DNA of 64,000 nucleotides from Rhodospirillales bacterium (lineage in GTDB: Bacteria; Pseudomonadota; Alphaproteobacteria; Micavibrionales; UBA1664). The stretch spans positions 744,001 through 808,000 of the forward strand of contig CP060260.1 in the NCBI GenBank assembly GCA_023898805.1. Direction: 5' to 3'. The notes beneath the pieces were generated by a model. That model made no database searches and had not been told where the DNA came from. It saw only the letters and a list, made by a program, of their open reading frames with translations. Shown piece after piece: positions 36,325 to 44,725 of the stretch (its first letter is position 1; every line of letters starts with the position of its first letter). The position numbers and the translations under genes were made by a program.

Positions 36325-36519
36325 TTAATTACCTTTTTTGTTTTTCCACCAATCCTGCAGAAGGCGCTTTTGCTGGCGCAGCATCTCGTATCGCGCCTTG
36401 GCGCCGCGATCGGCGGAAAGCAGGGCGCGCACGCGCTTTTCGTCCTCCCACCCCAGTTCGTTGTCAACCAGAGCCTGGATCTCGAAATCGTTCAAAGAAC
36501 CGTCATATATGCCGATCAT
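36325..36519 (-). CDS. Minimal anti-sigma-factor-like protein
   Basis: A 64-residue soluble protein from ATG 36519. That start is preferred over one at 36579, because an EcfG-type promoter at 36563-36588 would place transcription start downstream of 36579. The sequence DFEIQALVDNELGWEDEKRV, followed by ALLSADRGAKARYEML, matches the helical N-terminal sigma-binding pattern of membrane anti-sigma factors (LHALVDGELD, with ALLAADP-type repeats). It lacks the zinc ligands, membrane span and periplasmic domain. It lies about 2.5 kb from the ECF sigma gene on the same strand. Assignment as anti-sigma is inferred from pattern and promoter. Confidence 0.55.
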   Translation of the reverse strand: MIGIYDGSLNDFEIQALVDNELGWEDEKRVRALLSADRGAKARYEMLRQQKRLLQDWWKNKKGN

Positions 36520-36562
36520 GATGAAACGCTCGCCCACGATTAACGCGCTGCCACAACCAGCC

Positions 36563-36588
36563 AACGACATTTCATGCACGAAAGTTCC
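36563..36588 (-). promoter_or_regulatory. EcfG-type promoter of the anti-sigma-like gene
   Basis: On the minus strand GGAAC (36588-36584) and CGTT (36566-36563) are separated by 17 bases, matching the alphaproteobacterial general-stress sigma consensus, 44 bases before the chosen ATG. Confidence 0.65.
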
Positions 36589-36674
36589 CTGATGCTGGAC
36601 TCGCCGGACCGATCGCTTTTTTATGTGACAACCCGCCAGGCTCCGCCTAATATCTCAGAGTCCCCACGTAACAG

Positions 36675-38942
36675 ATGGTCAAAATGAACCTCAACCGTTC
36701 ACTGATACGCAATTTTTTGACCTTTACGATATTGACGCTGTTTTGCTTTGGCGGACTGGCCTTCATTTTGATGCATACGGGCGCCCGCCTTCGTGACGCG
36801 CGCGCGGCGTTGGCCACGTCCAACGAAACTCTGATCGCGACCAGCGAGATCCGCTGGCTTGTCGAAGGCATGATCGACGCCCAGCGCGGTTATCTATTGA
36901 CCGCCGACGCGGATTTTCTCAAACGCTACGAAGACGACAAGGGCGCCATGTCGGAACAAATCGCCCACCTGTCCGAACTGGTAAGAAACAGTCCTTCGCA
37001 ACAAAGCCGTCTGGACGAACTGCGGGGCTATTATTCCGGCCTTGCCTTCAAGCTGGAGGAGCGGGCACAGGAATCGAAGCCAAATCAAGCCAGAACCCCC
37101 GAAGCCCTTGAAGACGTGCGCTCCATCGACGACCTGCGTCAGGACATCATCCGCCTGCACCGCGATATCATGGCGGAGGAATACGCAGCGCGCGACCGCA
37201 ACCAGATCCTGACCGGCACACTTCACGGCCGCTATTACGCGACGCTCTGGCTCGGCGGCTTGTTTTGCTGCGTGATGATGATGATGCTCAACGCCTTTCT
37301 GCTGCACGCACAGGACAAGCGCGCGAATGCCGAACGCTTCTTGAAGGAATCCGAAGACCGATTTGCAATGGCCGCGAACGGCGCGAATGACGGAATTTTT
37401 GACTGGAATCTTGATACCGGATCGGTGTTTTATTCCAGACCGTTCTTTGCAATGCTGGGATACGATCGCCCTTCGCATGTCGGGCACATAGACGATTTCC
37501 GCAACCTCATTCACCCCGAAGACGCCGAAAACGTCTGGTCCTATATTGACCGCTACCTGCGCGGCATGGTGTCGGAATATTCCGCTATTTTCCGGATGCG
37601 GCACGTGACCGGGCGCTGGGTTTGGATCAACGCCCGCGCCAAGGCAGTCTATGACGATGCTGGCCGACCGCACCGCATGGTCGGCGCGCATACCGACATC
37701 ACTTACCTCAAGGAACAGCAGCACCGCCTGGAAGACGCCAAACATCAGGCTGAAAACGCCTCGCGCGCCAAGACCGAATTCTTGGCCCATATGTCGCACG
37801 AAATCCGCACGCCGCTGACCGCAATCAGCGGTATCGCGGAAATCATGGACCGCCAGAAAGAGCGGCTTGATGAAAAGCAGCGCCAGCTTGTCGCCACCCT
37901 GCTGACATCGACTTCCTCGCTTAAGGATCTGGTCAACGACGTTCTCGACTTCTCAAAAATCGAAAGCGGCGAAATCACGCTGGAATCCAAGGAGTTTGAG
38001 ATCAGCCACCTGTTCCAGCAGGTGATCAGCATCACCGCGCTCAACGCCTGTGAAAAGGGCCTGAAATTCATGGTCGATTACGACGCGGTCAACGGCATGA
38101 CCTACCGCGGCGACCCTTTGCGTATCCGCCAGATCCTGATCAACCTGATCGGCAACGCGATCAAATTCACCGACACGGGCCGCGTCGACGTTGTGGTCAA
38201 ACGCGAAACCGGCCCGGCCCCAAGCGTCGATCAGATCCGCGTCGAGGTGCGCGACACCGGCATCGGCGTAAGCCCGGCCGCGATGGGCCTGATCTTTGAA
38301 CGCTTTAAGCAGGGCGATTCCTCGGTTTCGCGCAAATACGGCGGCACAGGTCTGGGCCTGCCCATTTCGCGCAACCTCGCACGTCTGATGGGTGGCGAAA
38401 TCACGGCCCAAAGCGAACCGGGAAAGGGGTCATGCTTTACCCTTGTCCTGCCGCTTGAAGTCATGAGCCTCAAGACAGGCGAGGACAAAATCACCGCGCT
38501 AGCGCCCATCGCAAAGACACCGCCTGTTGACCGGTCAGGTGCTATTGATGGAAAAAAACGCATATTGGTAGCCGAGGATTACGAGGGCAATATTGTGGTC
38601 GTCGGTTATTTTCTTGAAGATATGAACCTGCCCTTTGATATCGCACGTTCGGGCCAGCAAGCACTCGATCAATGGGAACGACGTCATTACGATTTGATCC
38701 TGATGGATATCCAGATGCCGGAAATGGACGGCTTTACAGCCACCCGCAAAATCCGGGAAGCCGAGGCGCGCGACAACTTACCGCGTACGCCGATCATCGG
38801 CATGACCGCGCACGCGCTGGTCGGTGATCGGGACAAATGCATCGAAGCGGGCATGGATGCCTACCTCTCCAAGCCGATCGTCGAGACGGATTTACGCAAC
38901 CTGATTCTCGATTACCTTAATCGCGGCGATAAGGCCGCCTGA
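36675..38942 (+). CDS. Membrane hybrid histidine kinase (CHASE3, PAS, HisKA, HATPase, REC)
   Basis: A 755-residue sensor kinase. Membrane spans at about 15-35 and 190-212 enclose a periplasmic CHASE3 domain (VEGMIDAQRGYLLTADADFL is characteristic). A PAS domain follows (about 230-350), then HisKA with phospho-His near 375 (AHMSHEIRTPLTAISG), HATPase (RDTGIGVSP, GGTGLGLPISRNLARLMGG), and a receiver at about 625-745 with Asp in LILMDIQMPEMDG. It lies between the anti-sigma-like gene and the ECF sigma gene, which suggests an input role in the same stress pathway. In known EcfG systems such kinases act through PhyR, which is not in this window. Confidence 0.94.
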   Translation: MVKMNLNRSLIRNFLTFTILTLFCFGGLAFILMHTGARLRDARAALATSNETLIATSEIRWLVEGMIDAQRGYLLTADADFLKRYEDDKGAMSEQIAHLSELVRNSPSQQSRLDELRGYYSGLAFKLEERAQESKPNQARTPEALEDVRSIDDLRQDIIRLHRDIMAEEYAARDRNQILTGTLHGRYYATLWLGGLFCCVMMMMLNAFLLHAQDKRANAERFLKESEDRFAMAANGANDGIFDWNLDTGSVFYSRPFFAMLGYDRPSHVGHIDDFRNLIHPEDAENVWSYIDRYLRGMVSEYSAIFRMRHVTGRWVWINARAKAVYDDAGRPHRMVGAHTDITYLKEQQHRLEDAKHQAENASRAKTEFLAHMSHEIRTPLTAISGIAEIMDRQKERLDEKQRQLVATLLTSTSSLKDLVNDVLDFSKIESGEITLESKEFEISHLFQQVISITALNACEKGLKFMVDYDAVNGMTYRGDPLRIRQILINLIGNAIKFTDTGRVDVVVKRETGPAPSVDQIRVEVRDTGIGVSPAAMGLIFERFKQGDSSVSRKYGGTGLGLPISRNLARLMGGEITAQSEPGKGSCFTLVLPLEVMSLKTGEDKITALAPIAKTPPVDRSGAIDGKKRILVAEDYEGNIVVVGYFLEDMNLPFDIARSGQQALDQWERRHYDLILMDIQMPEMDGFTATRKIREAEARDNLPRTPIIGMTAHALVGDRDKCIEAGMDAYLSKPIVETDLRNLILDYLNRGDKAA

Positions 38943-38959
38943 TTTTACGAAGGCAAAAT

Positions 38960-38994
38960 AAAACCGGCCACCCGAGGGGAGGGCAGCCGGTTTT
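38960..38994. terminator. Terminator between the hybrid kinase and ECF sigma genes
   Basis: AAAACCGGC and GCCGGTTTT enclose a 17-base loop between convergent genes. On the minus strand the T-run continues (GGTTTTATTTTGCC), which favours termination of the sigma gene. Confidence 0.75.
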
Positions 38995-39013
38995 GCGTCA
39001 CAGCCAGCAGGGA

Positions 39014-39559
39014 TCAGGCGGCCGCAACGGAACGCATATCCTTGTAATAGCCACTCTGATGCGGCGGGACGAACCCAACACGCGGCGTATCCATAAGCGC
39101 CTGCAAGTGTTCGCGCGCACGGCTCAGGCGCGATCGCACTGTGCCAAGAGGGACATCGAGAATTTCCGCGACTTCTTGATATTGCATGCCTTTGATGCAA
39201 ACCATGATCAGAATGTCCCGGTGGTCGCCGGAAAGCTTTTGCATCGCCTCTTCGACCTCCACCAGTTGCACCTTGGTTTCGCTCGACGCCTCGACGCCTT
39301 CACGCTCGATGATCGCAGCGGGATCGTAAAGCGATTCAAACTTTGTTCGGCGGCGGTAGTTAGAAACGAACAAATTGAACATGATTTTCGATGTCCATTT
39401 GAAAACGTCGGTCCCGTTTTCAAACAGATGCTTTTTCTCGATCGCCCGCAAAAGCGTAGATTGCAAAAGATCCTCGGCCTCGGCTCGACCGATGCAAAGA
39501 CGCGAGGCGAACTTACGTAGATGACCCATTTCTTGCACGAGGGCAGCTTGGTTCAGCAT
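39014..39559 (-). CDS. ECF-family RNA polymerase sigma factor (EcfG-like)
   Basis: A 181-residue ECF sigma factor. Region 2 is seen in HLRKFASRLCIGRAEAEDLL, followed by FKWTSKIMFNLFVSNYRRR. Region 4 has MQKLSGDHRDILIMVCIKGM and the helix-turn-helix YQEVAEILDVPLGTVRSRLS. The pattern is closest to the EcfG (ECF15) group that drives the alphaproteobacterial general stress response. GGAG precedes the ATG. Two GGAAC-N16/17-CGTT promoters within 4 kb match EcfG specificity. It lacks an adjacent nepR or phyR; the nearest anti-sigma candidate is the 64-residue protein at 36.3 kb. Confidence 0.88.
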   Translation of the reverse strand: MLNQAALVQEMGHLRKFASRLCIGRAEAEDLLQSTLLRAIEKKHLFENGTDVFKWTSKIMFNLFVSNYRRRTKFESLYDPAAIIEREGVEASSETKVQLVEVEEAMQKLSGDHRDILIMVCIKGMQYQEVAEILDVPLGTVRSRLSRAREHLQALMDTPRVGFVPPHQSGYYKDMRSVAAA

Positions 39560-39715
39560 GGTTGTCTCCGTATCGATGTGGTTCGTTGTTAATGAAAGCT
39601 AAGCTAGGTATGCGCTGTAACACCTGTTTGTCGCTTTCGTATCGGAACGGAAAAACTTCGTTTCGTTTTTGTAACAAACTGCTATAGGCTGCGGGAAACT
39701 AGGAAAATTCAGCTG

Positions 39716-40453
39716 ATGAGCCCCCAGAAAGCCGTCGTTCTGAGCGTCGATGACGACAAGAACCTCCAGTTCGTCCTGCGCGAATATCTGGAAGGGGATG
39801 GTTATCGCGTCCTTGGCGCCGGATCGGGGCGAGAGCTTGAGGAAAGACTAAAGGGTGACCCGTTCGACGTCGTGCTACTTGACCTGATGCTTCCGGATTC
39901 GCAAGGGCTGGGCCTGATTGGCCGTATTCGCGCCGTAAGCCAGGCGCCCATCATCATCGTATCGGGCAAAAGCGACACCACCGAAAAAATCGTCGGCCTG
40001 GAAATGGGCGCTGACGACTACATCACCAAACCATTCGAGATGCGCGAGCTTTCCGCCCGCATCCGCGCGGTCCTGCGCCGCAGCCACGAAACGCCCGCCC
40101 CGGCCGCCGCCGGCGCGAACAACGTCAAGGGCGACGACGTGATCCGTTTTGCAAAATGGAAACTCGATCGTACCCAGTATCAAGCTTACGATTCCGCGGG
40201 CCATTCGCTGAACCTGACGACCGGCGAATTTCGTCTGCTCGAAGCCTTGGCCGTTTCAGCAAACCGCGCGCTCTCGCGCGAACATCTTTTTGATTTGACG
40301 CGGGACGGTAAATTCGACGCCTATGACCGCGCCATCGACATCCAGATCGCCCGCATCCGCAAGAAACTGGACGACGATCCGAAATCCCCCGATTTGATCA
40401 AGACGGTACGCGGCGTGGGTTACATGCTGTGCGACGAACCGTTGAAGGGTTAA
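39716..40453 (+). CDS. OmpR/KdpE-family response regulator
   Basis: A 245-residue DNA-binding regulator. The receiver domain (1-120) has the acidic pocket SVDDDKN, phosphoacceptor Asp in VVLLDLMLPDSQG, Ser in IVSGKSD and Lys in YITKPFEMRE. The C-terminal winged helix (about 145-240) has LNLTTGEFRLLEALA, NRALSREHLFDLT, and the wing VRGVGYMLCDEP. It is divergent from the ECF sigma gene across a 156-base intergenic region. No histidine kinase is directly downstream, so its partner may be one of the nearby hybrid kinases. Confidence 0.95.
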   Translation: MSPQKAVVLSVDDDKNLQFVLREYLEGDGYRVLGAGSGRELEERLKGDPFDVVLLDLMLPDSQGLGLIGRIRAVSQAPIIIVSGKSDTTEKIVGLEMGADDYITKPFEMRELSARIRAVLRRSHETPAPAAAGANNVKGDDVIRFAKWKLDRTQYQAYDSAGHSLNLTTGEFRLLEALAVSANRALSREHLFDLTRDGKFDAYDRAIDIQIARIRKKLDDDPKSPDLIKTVRGVGYMLCDEPLKG

Positions 40454-40480
40454 CACCCCCCTTTATATTTTCTCCCTGCT

Positions 40481-40505
40481 GGAACCATTTCTTTGATGCA
40501 ACGTT
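40481..40505 (+). promoter_or_regulatory. EcfG-type promoter of the DUF883/YqjE-like pair
   Basis: GGAAC (40481-40485) and CGTT (40502-40505) are separated by 16 bases, an exact match to the EcfG consensus, 55 bases before the DUF883 start. Confidence 0.7.
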
Positions 40506-40559
40506 GGCGACAACGGAATACGCAACAACCGAAAATTTCCAAATTCAAGGAGATATGCC

Positions 40560-40850
40560 ATGCAAAAATCCATCCGCAGCGATTTTCCCGAAATCGAGGA
40601 AATCCGCAACGACCTTGATTCACTCAAAAACAACGTCGTCGAACTCAGCCGACATCTCAAATCAGAAGGGCGGGTTCAAGCCTCCCGTCTGTCCGATCTT
40701 GCCATCGACCGCATCGCCGAACTGCGCAAGAGCGCAGCCAACGAATATCACCGTGCGGAAACCCGCGTGAAGGAAAAACCCGGTCAAAGCATCGCCATCG
40801 CCTTTGCCGCCGGCATTCTAGCCAGCGCCGTTCTGAACCGCCGTCATTGA
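40560..40850 (+). CDS. DUF883/ElaB-YqjD-like membrane-anchored protein
   Basis: A 96-residue protein with an ideal ribosome site (AAGGAGAT). A long amphipathic helix (about 8-75) ends in a C-terminal hydrophobic anchor with the motif KPGQSIAIAFAAGILASAVL, typical of the DUF883/ElaB/YqjD family. In E. coli, related proteins bind ribosomes at the inner membrane in stationary phase. An EcfG-type promoter lies just upstream, so it is probably a stress-induced gene, co-transcribed with the YqjE-like gene 24 bases downstream. Confidence 0.88.
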   Translation: MQKSIRSDFPEIEEIRNDLDSLKNNVVELSRHLKSEGRVQASRLSDLAIDRIAELRKSAANEYHRAETRVKEKPGQSIAIAFAAGILASAVLNRRH

Positions 40851-40874
40851 TGTCAAAAATCACGGGGGATCACG

Positions 40875-41330
40875 ATGAACAGGCTGCTTGGACTTGCGGA
40901 ATCGCTGTTTTTGGAAAAACTCCTGACAGGAAATTTCCCGGTTTCGCAAAAAAGCAAGACCGGGGCGATCCTGTTGGTCGCCGCTGCCGCGCTGGGCGCG
41001 ACGGCAGCCGGTTTTCTGATCACTGCCTTTTGTATATGGGTGGGTACGCAAGTGCCCCCAGCCTCGGCGGCGTTGACGACAGGCGGCTTGATCCTTGCTC
41101 TGGCGCTGTGCACGGCGGGCGGGGCGCTGGCGGTGCTTCACCGCCGCGCGAACGCGCGTGCGCCTGTTCCCGGCCTTGGCGCGATGGGCAATGACATGAT
41201 CGATACGGTACAGTTGGCGGTTTCCATGATCGACGACGAACTGGGCGAAAAAGTGCGCGAAAATCCGCTGACCGCCCTCCTGCTCGCCAGCCTGACCGGC
41301 TATGTCGTGGGCGACCGGATACGCCATTAA
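40875..41330 (+). CDS. YqjE-like (phage-holin-superfamily) membrane protein
   Basis: A 151-residue protein with two hydrophobic segments (about 35-58 and 65-88) separated by a short loop, and a C-terminal cytoplasmic tail ending in a KVRENPLTALLLASLTGYVVGDRI segment. This fits the YqjE/DUF1469 putative holin-superfamily proteins that accompany YqjD. GGGGA precedes the ATG. The pair with DUF883 is a conserved stress-related unit; the holin label reflects topology only and there is no phage context. Confidence 0.8.
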   Translation: MNRLLGLAESLFLEKLLTGNFPVSQKSKTGAILLVAAAALGATAAGFLITAFCIWVGTQVPPASAALTTGGLILALALCTAGGALAVLHRRANARAPVPGLGAMGNDMIDTVQLAVSMIDDELGEKVRENPLTALLLASLTGYVVGDRIRH

Positions 41331-41389
41331 GCTTTGCCCCGGAACGCAAATTCGTTTCGCTTTTAAAGCCGCGCGCGCTATCAAGGCGT

Positions 41390-42430
41390 ATGAAACGTCT
41401 TTGTTTCGCAGCCATCCTGACCGCCTGCCTGACGCCCGTTGCGGCGACCGCGCAGGATGCGGAAAAATCCACAATTGAGGAACGAATCCCTGCAAGTGTC
41501 CTCGATACAAGGCGTAATATCTTCACGCTGGTCGTTGAAAACGACCTGTTCATGAATTCGGATTCGAACTACACCAGCGGCGTGCGCCTGTCTTACATGG
41601 ACGTAAACGTGCATTTCCCGGCTTTCGTACGCGATCTTGCGCACGCCCTGCCGGGCATTTCGATCAACAATACGACCAGCCTTTATTATTCGCTCGGGCA
41701 GAACATCTTCACGCCAAAGGATATTCAAAGCCCGGTTCAGAACCCGCGCGACCGCCCGTGGGCCGCGTATCTTTACGGCTCGATGGGCATGGCGACGTTA
41801 AGCGCCAACCACGCGGACGAAATCGAACTCAGCCTTGGCGTCGTCGGCCCCGCCGCCTTGGGCGGCCCGGCCCAGAAATTCGTGCACAAACACATTTCCC
41901 ACAGCCCCGCCCCGCGCGGCTGGCACAACCAGCTTAAAAACGAACCCGGCCTAATGCTGGCCTGGCAGCGCACATGGCCGCAATTCATCAAGGCCGATAT
42001 CGGCCCGCTGTTTGGAAGTATCGCGCCCTATATCGGCGCGACGCTGGGCAACATCTATACCTATGCGGATGTCGGCATCAATTTCCGCCTCGGCCCCGAC
42101 AGCGAGAAATGGCAGGACACGCCGCTGCGCGTCCGCCCGGCCATGCCCGGCACCGGGTTTTTTGAAATTCCGAAAAACGAATGGAGCTGGTATCTGTTTG
42201 CCGGTATCGGCGGCCGCGCGGTCGCGCGCGATATATTCCTGGACGGCAACACATTCGCCAGATCCCACAGCGTCGAAAAAAACAATTTCGTGGGCGACGC
42301 CAACGCGGGTCTGGCCCTGACCTACGGCGCGATACGAATCTCGTTCACCACCGTCTACCGCACGAAACAGTTCAAGACGCAGGACAAACCGGAATCGTTT
42401 GGCGCGATCAGCATCGGATACCGCTTTTGA
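41390..42430 (+). CDS. LpxR-family lipid A 3'-O-deacylase
   Basis: A 346-residue outer-membrane beta-barrel with a signal peptide (cleavage near TAQA/QD, about residue 21). Family motifs are FTLVVENDLFMNSDSNYTSG with the conserved Asn, Glu and Asp residues, LGQNIFTPKDI, DRPWAAYLYGS, VGPAALGGPAQKFVHKH, and a terminal Phe of a barrel strand (SIGYRF). LpxR-type enzymes (DUF2219) remove the 3'-acyloxyacyl group from lipid A. It follows the stress-gene pair by 59 bases and may be part of the same envelope-stress output, although no EcfG promoter is immediately upstream. Confidence 0.88.
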   Translation: MKRLCFAAILTACLTPVAATAQDAEKSTIEERIPASVLDTRRNIFTLVVENDLFMNSDSNYTSGVRLSYMDVNVHFPAFVRDLAHALPGISINNTTSLYYSLGQNIFTPKDIQSPVQNPRDRPWAAYLYGSMGMATLSANHADEIELSLGVVGPAALGGPAQKFVHKHISHSPAPRGWHNQLKNEPGLMLAWQRTWPQFIKADIGPLFGSIAPYIGATLGNIYTYADVGINFRLGPDSEKWQDTPLRVRPAMPGTGFFEIPKNEWSWYLFAGIGGRAVARDIFLDGNTFARSHSVEKNNFVGDANAGLALTYGAIRISFTTVYRTKQFKTQDKPESFGAISIGYRF

Positions 42431-42586
42431 TCCGGTATTCCGGAAAGAAACACGGCTTTGTTTCCGAATTGATACAAAATTTTTCACAAACGACACAATC
42501 GCGACATACGGATGTTACCGCCCGCGCGCATCCTTTTATTCATGAACGAAGCGCCGCGCCGCGGCCTTATAAAGGAGCACACCGTC

Positions 42587-42853
42587 ATGTTGATCCAGAC
42601 CCAGAACAAACTCGAAGCCGTTTCCCACCCGCTGATCACGCAGATGTATTTGAAAAAGGATTTCGGGGCGCCCTTCTCGCGCCGTAACGAGGACGTGCTG
42701 GTCATTGAAACCGGCTTCCCGGTCGATGAAAGCGACCCCAAAAGCTTCAACACCTGCCTTGCCGATTTGCTGAACGACCTGCCCAGCTTGCAGGCACAGG
42801 CCGAGGCGCGCGTAGGCCCATTCGACCGCATCGACATTCGCACCGCGCATTAG
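42587..42853 (+). CDS. Small hypothetical protein
   Basis: An 88-residue soluble acidic protein from ATG 42587, chosen because AAAGGAG lies ten bases upstream; the longer frame has no such site. It has a mixed alpha-beta pattern (EDVLVIETGFPVDESDPKSF, then a helical ADLLNDLPSLQAQAEARVG). No signal peptide, membrane span or known motif. It is followed by a strong terminator, so it is monocistronic or last in the LpxR unit. Function unknown. Confidence 0.75.
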   Translation: MLIQTQNKLEAVSHPLITQMYLKKDFGAPFSRRNEDVLVIETGFPVDESDPKSFNTCLADLLNDLPSLQAQAEARVGPFDRIDIRTAH

Positions 42854-42910
42854 ACGCGGCGCACGAAGAATTTTTTCATTTGGTTCCCAAGTACCCTCCC
42901 TGTCCGACTC

Positions 42911-42944
42911 GAACCGGCCCTCAAAAGCCGGTTCATTTTTATTT
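42911..42944 (+). terminator. Terminator downstream of the 88-residue gene
   Basis: GAACCGGC and GCCGGTTC enclose an eight-base loop, followed by ATTTTTATTT. Confidence 0.85.
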
Positions 42945-42952
42945 GACGCGGA

Positions 42953-43534
42953 TCATTCGTGTCCGGCCCATATGGCGGCATGTTTGATGTCGCGGCCGCA
43001 CCCGACACGATAGGCGGCATAGGCCGCCGGATTCTTTTTATAATAATCCTGGTGGTAATCCTCGGCGGGCCAGAACGTCGCGGCATCGCGGATTTCGACC
43101 GCCACCGGCTTGCCCAACACCTGCGCGATACGTGTTTTTTCGGTCTGCGCCGTTTCGCGCTCCGCCGCATCCTTGACAAAAATCACCGGCTTGTAACCCG
43201 GCCCGAAATCGCAAAACTGGCCGCGCCCGTCGGTCGGGTCGATGGCATGGAAATAATAATCCAGCAATTGCGCGTAACTGGTCTTGCCGGTGTCGTATGT
43301 TACCTCCACCGCCTCGACATGCGGATACGGCCCGTCGTGATAATCATCATAGGTCGGGTTCCGGCTATCTCCGCCGCTATACCCCACCACCGTATGGGTA
43401 ACGCCGGGCGCATGGTCGAGCGCCTTTTGCATGCTCCAGAAGCATCCTGCGGCCAGCACGGTCTTAACCTCCGCCGCCTGCGCCGTCCCAACCCCGAACA
43501 TGCCCGCCAGCCCCAATATCATCGCAATGCGCAT
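42953..43534 (-). CDS. msrA: Peptide-methionine (S)-S-oxide reductase, exported
   Basis: A 193-residue MsrA from ATG 43534, chosen because of an excellent AAAGGAGG site and because it creates a clean signal peptide (about 1-20, cleavage near AQA-AE). The catalytic motif GCFWSMQKAL is present, and a resolving Cys lies near the C-terminus (YRVGCGRD). Other family segments are GVTHTVVGYSGGD, PTYDDYHDG, VEVTYDTGKTSY and PAEDYHQDYYKKNP. The signal peptide suggests it repairs oxidised methionines in periplasmic proteins, whereas most MsrA enzymes are cytoplasmic. Confidence 0.94.
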   Translation of the reverse strand: MRIAMILGLAGMFGVGTAQAAEVKTVLAAGCFWSMQKALDHAPGVTHTVVGYSGGDSRNPTYDDYHDGPYPHVEAVEVTYDTGKTSYAQLLDYYFHAIDPTDGRGQFCDFGPGYKPVIFVKDAAERETAQTEKTRIAQVLGKPVAVEIRDAATFWPAEDYHQDYYKKNPAAYAAYRVGCGRDIKHAAIWAGHE

Positions 43535-43828
43535 GAAAATCCTCCTTTTAATCCTTGCCCCTGAACTTACGCACCGGGGGCTATAAAAGTTACACCGGCG
43601 CATAAAAACGGCATGGCCGTTAAAAAATTTTCGCGCCCATGACCGCGCGCCACGCGCGCAATAAGCCGGAATCAAGAAAAAACGGCGAAAATCAGCCATT
43701 TTAATTCCTAAAATTCAATACAAATTGTTCCCAAATTGCATCCAAACTTTAGGCCGCCTTTACGCGCCCGCGGCTATTCTGGACCTAAGAACAAAGAAAA
43801 ATAAAAAAACGCAGGACAGGGAATTCAA

Positions 43829-44074
43829 ATGATCAAGGGCGCCATTTTCACCGTCATGACCGCGACCGTTCTGACCCACGGCGCAACGTCGGCGTTTCAC
43901 AAAATTCAGGCTTCCGCCCTGCAGGTCGACGCGGTTTACAAGGCCGCAGGCCAGATCCTCGATGTCGATATGTCCGACTCCGCCGCGCTGGCCTCCGCCA
44001 ACGCGCATTTGATGGATACCGGCGCCGCGCTGGCACCTCTGGCCGATTACGCAGGCGGCACGTCCTATCAATAA
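43829..44074 (+). CDS. Small hypothetical protein
   Basis: An 81-residue Ala-rich protein. An N-terminal segment (GAIFTVMTATVLTHGATSAF) could act as a weak signal or membrane-associated helix, followed by a helical tail. There is an AGG ribosome site upstream and an extended AT-rich upstream region (43690-43820). It ends four bases from the convergent uracil-DNA glycosylase gene. I recognise no family. Confidence 0.55.
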   Translation: MIKGAIFTVMTATVLTHGATSAFHKIQASALQVDAVYKAAGQILDVDMSDSAALASANAHLMDTGAALAPLADYAGGTSYQ

Positions 44075-44077
44075 CCG

Positions 44078-44725
44078 TCAAATCCGATCGACCAGATCGC
44101 GGCATTGCGCGATGACCGCGCGAAACATCGCCTCGGTCAGCCTGCCCGTATTCGTGTTGTAACGCGATGTATGATAGGTGTCGACCAGCACCCGCCCGCC
44201 CGGCAGTTGATGCACCGCCCCGTGTACGAATTTACACGCGGACAACTTCACCCCCAGCGCCTTCAGGACCGCGTTATGCGCGACCAGCCCCTGCGCCAGC
44301 ACAACGCGCACATGCGCAAGCCGTGCGAATTCGCCTTCCAGAAACGGGCGGCAGGCGCGTTCTTCTTCCGGTAAAGGCTTGTTCTGCGGCGGCACGCAGC
44401 GCACCGCGTTGGTAATCCTGCAATTCACCAGCTCCAGCCCGTCATCGGCCCGCGCGTCGAACACCCCGCGCGTGAAACCGAACGCCGCAAGCATGGGATA
44501 CAGCAGGTATCCCGCATAATCGCCGGTAAAGGGCCGCCCGGTGAAATTGGCCCCTTTAAGCCCGGGCGCAAGCCCCACGATCAACAACCTTGCATCCACC
44601 GGCCCGAAGGACGGCACGGGCGCGTTGAACTTATCCGGGAACTGCGCCCGGTTTTGCGACCGGTACGCGGCCAGACGCGGGCAAAGCGCGCAATCGGAAT
44701 CGGGGGCGGATGGCATCGATGTCAT
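44078..44725 (-). CDS. Uracil-DNA glycosylase family 5 (UDGb) with iron-sulphur cluster
   Basis: A 215-residue DNA repair enzyme that removes uracil, and often other deaminated bases, from DNA. Family 5 motifs are visible: LAPGLKGANFTGRPFTGDYAG, and the active-site segment YHTSRYNTNTGRLT. Cys residues for a [4Fe-4S] cluster are CALC near the N-terminus and the Cys in NAVRCVPP and RACRPFL. Motif A lacks the catalytic Asp of family 1, as expected for UDGb. It is monocistronic and divergent from rpoZ. Confidence 0.92.
   Translation of the reverse strand: MTSMPSAPDSDCALCPRLAAYRSQNRAQFPDKFNAPVPSFGPVDARLLIVGLAPGLKGANFTGRPFTGDYAGYLLYPMLAAFGFTRGVFDARADDGLELVNCRITNAVRCVPPQNKPLPEEERACRPFLEGEFARLAHVRVVLAQGLVAHNAVLKALGVKLSACKFVHGAVHQLPGGRVLVDTYHTSRYNTNTGRLTEAMFRAVIAQCRDLVDRI

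Noticed and set aside
39644..39667. GGAAC followed by CGTT upstream of the OmpR-type gene
   Set aside because: The spacing is only 15 bases, shorter than the 16-17 of the EcfG consensus, so I do not call a promoter.
40875..41330. Possible prophage holin
   Set aside because: Only the topology resembles holins; no phage genes are nearby and the partner is a DUF883 gene, so it is YqjE-like.
41343..41365. GGAAC upstream of the LpxR-like gene
   Set aside because: No CGTT at the right distance; the only GTT is far too close.
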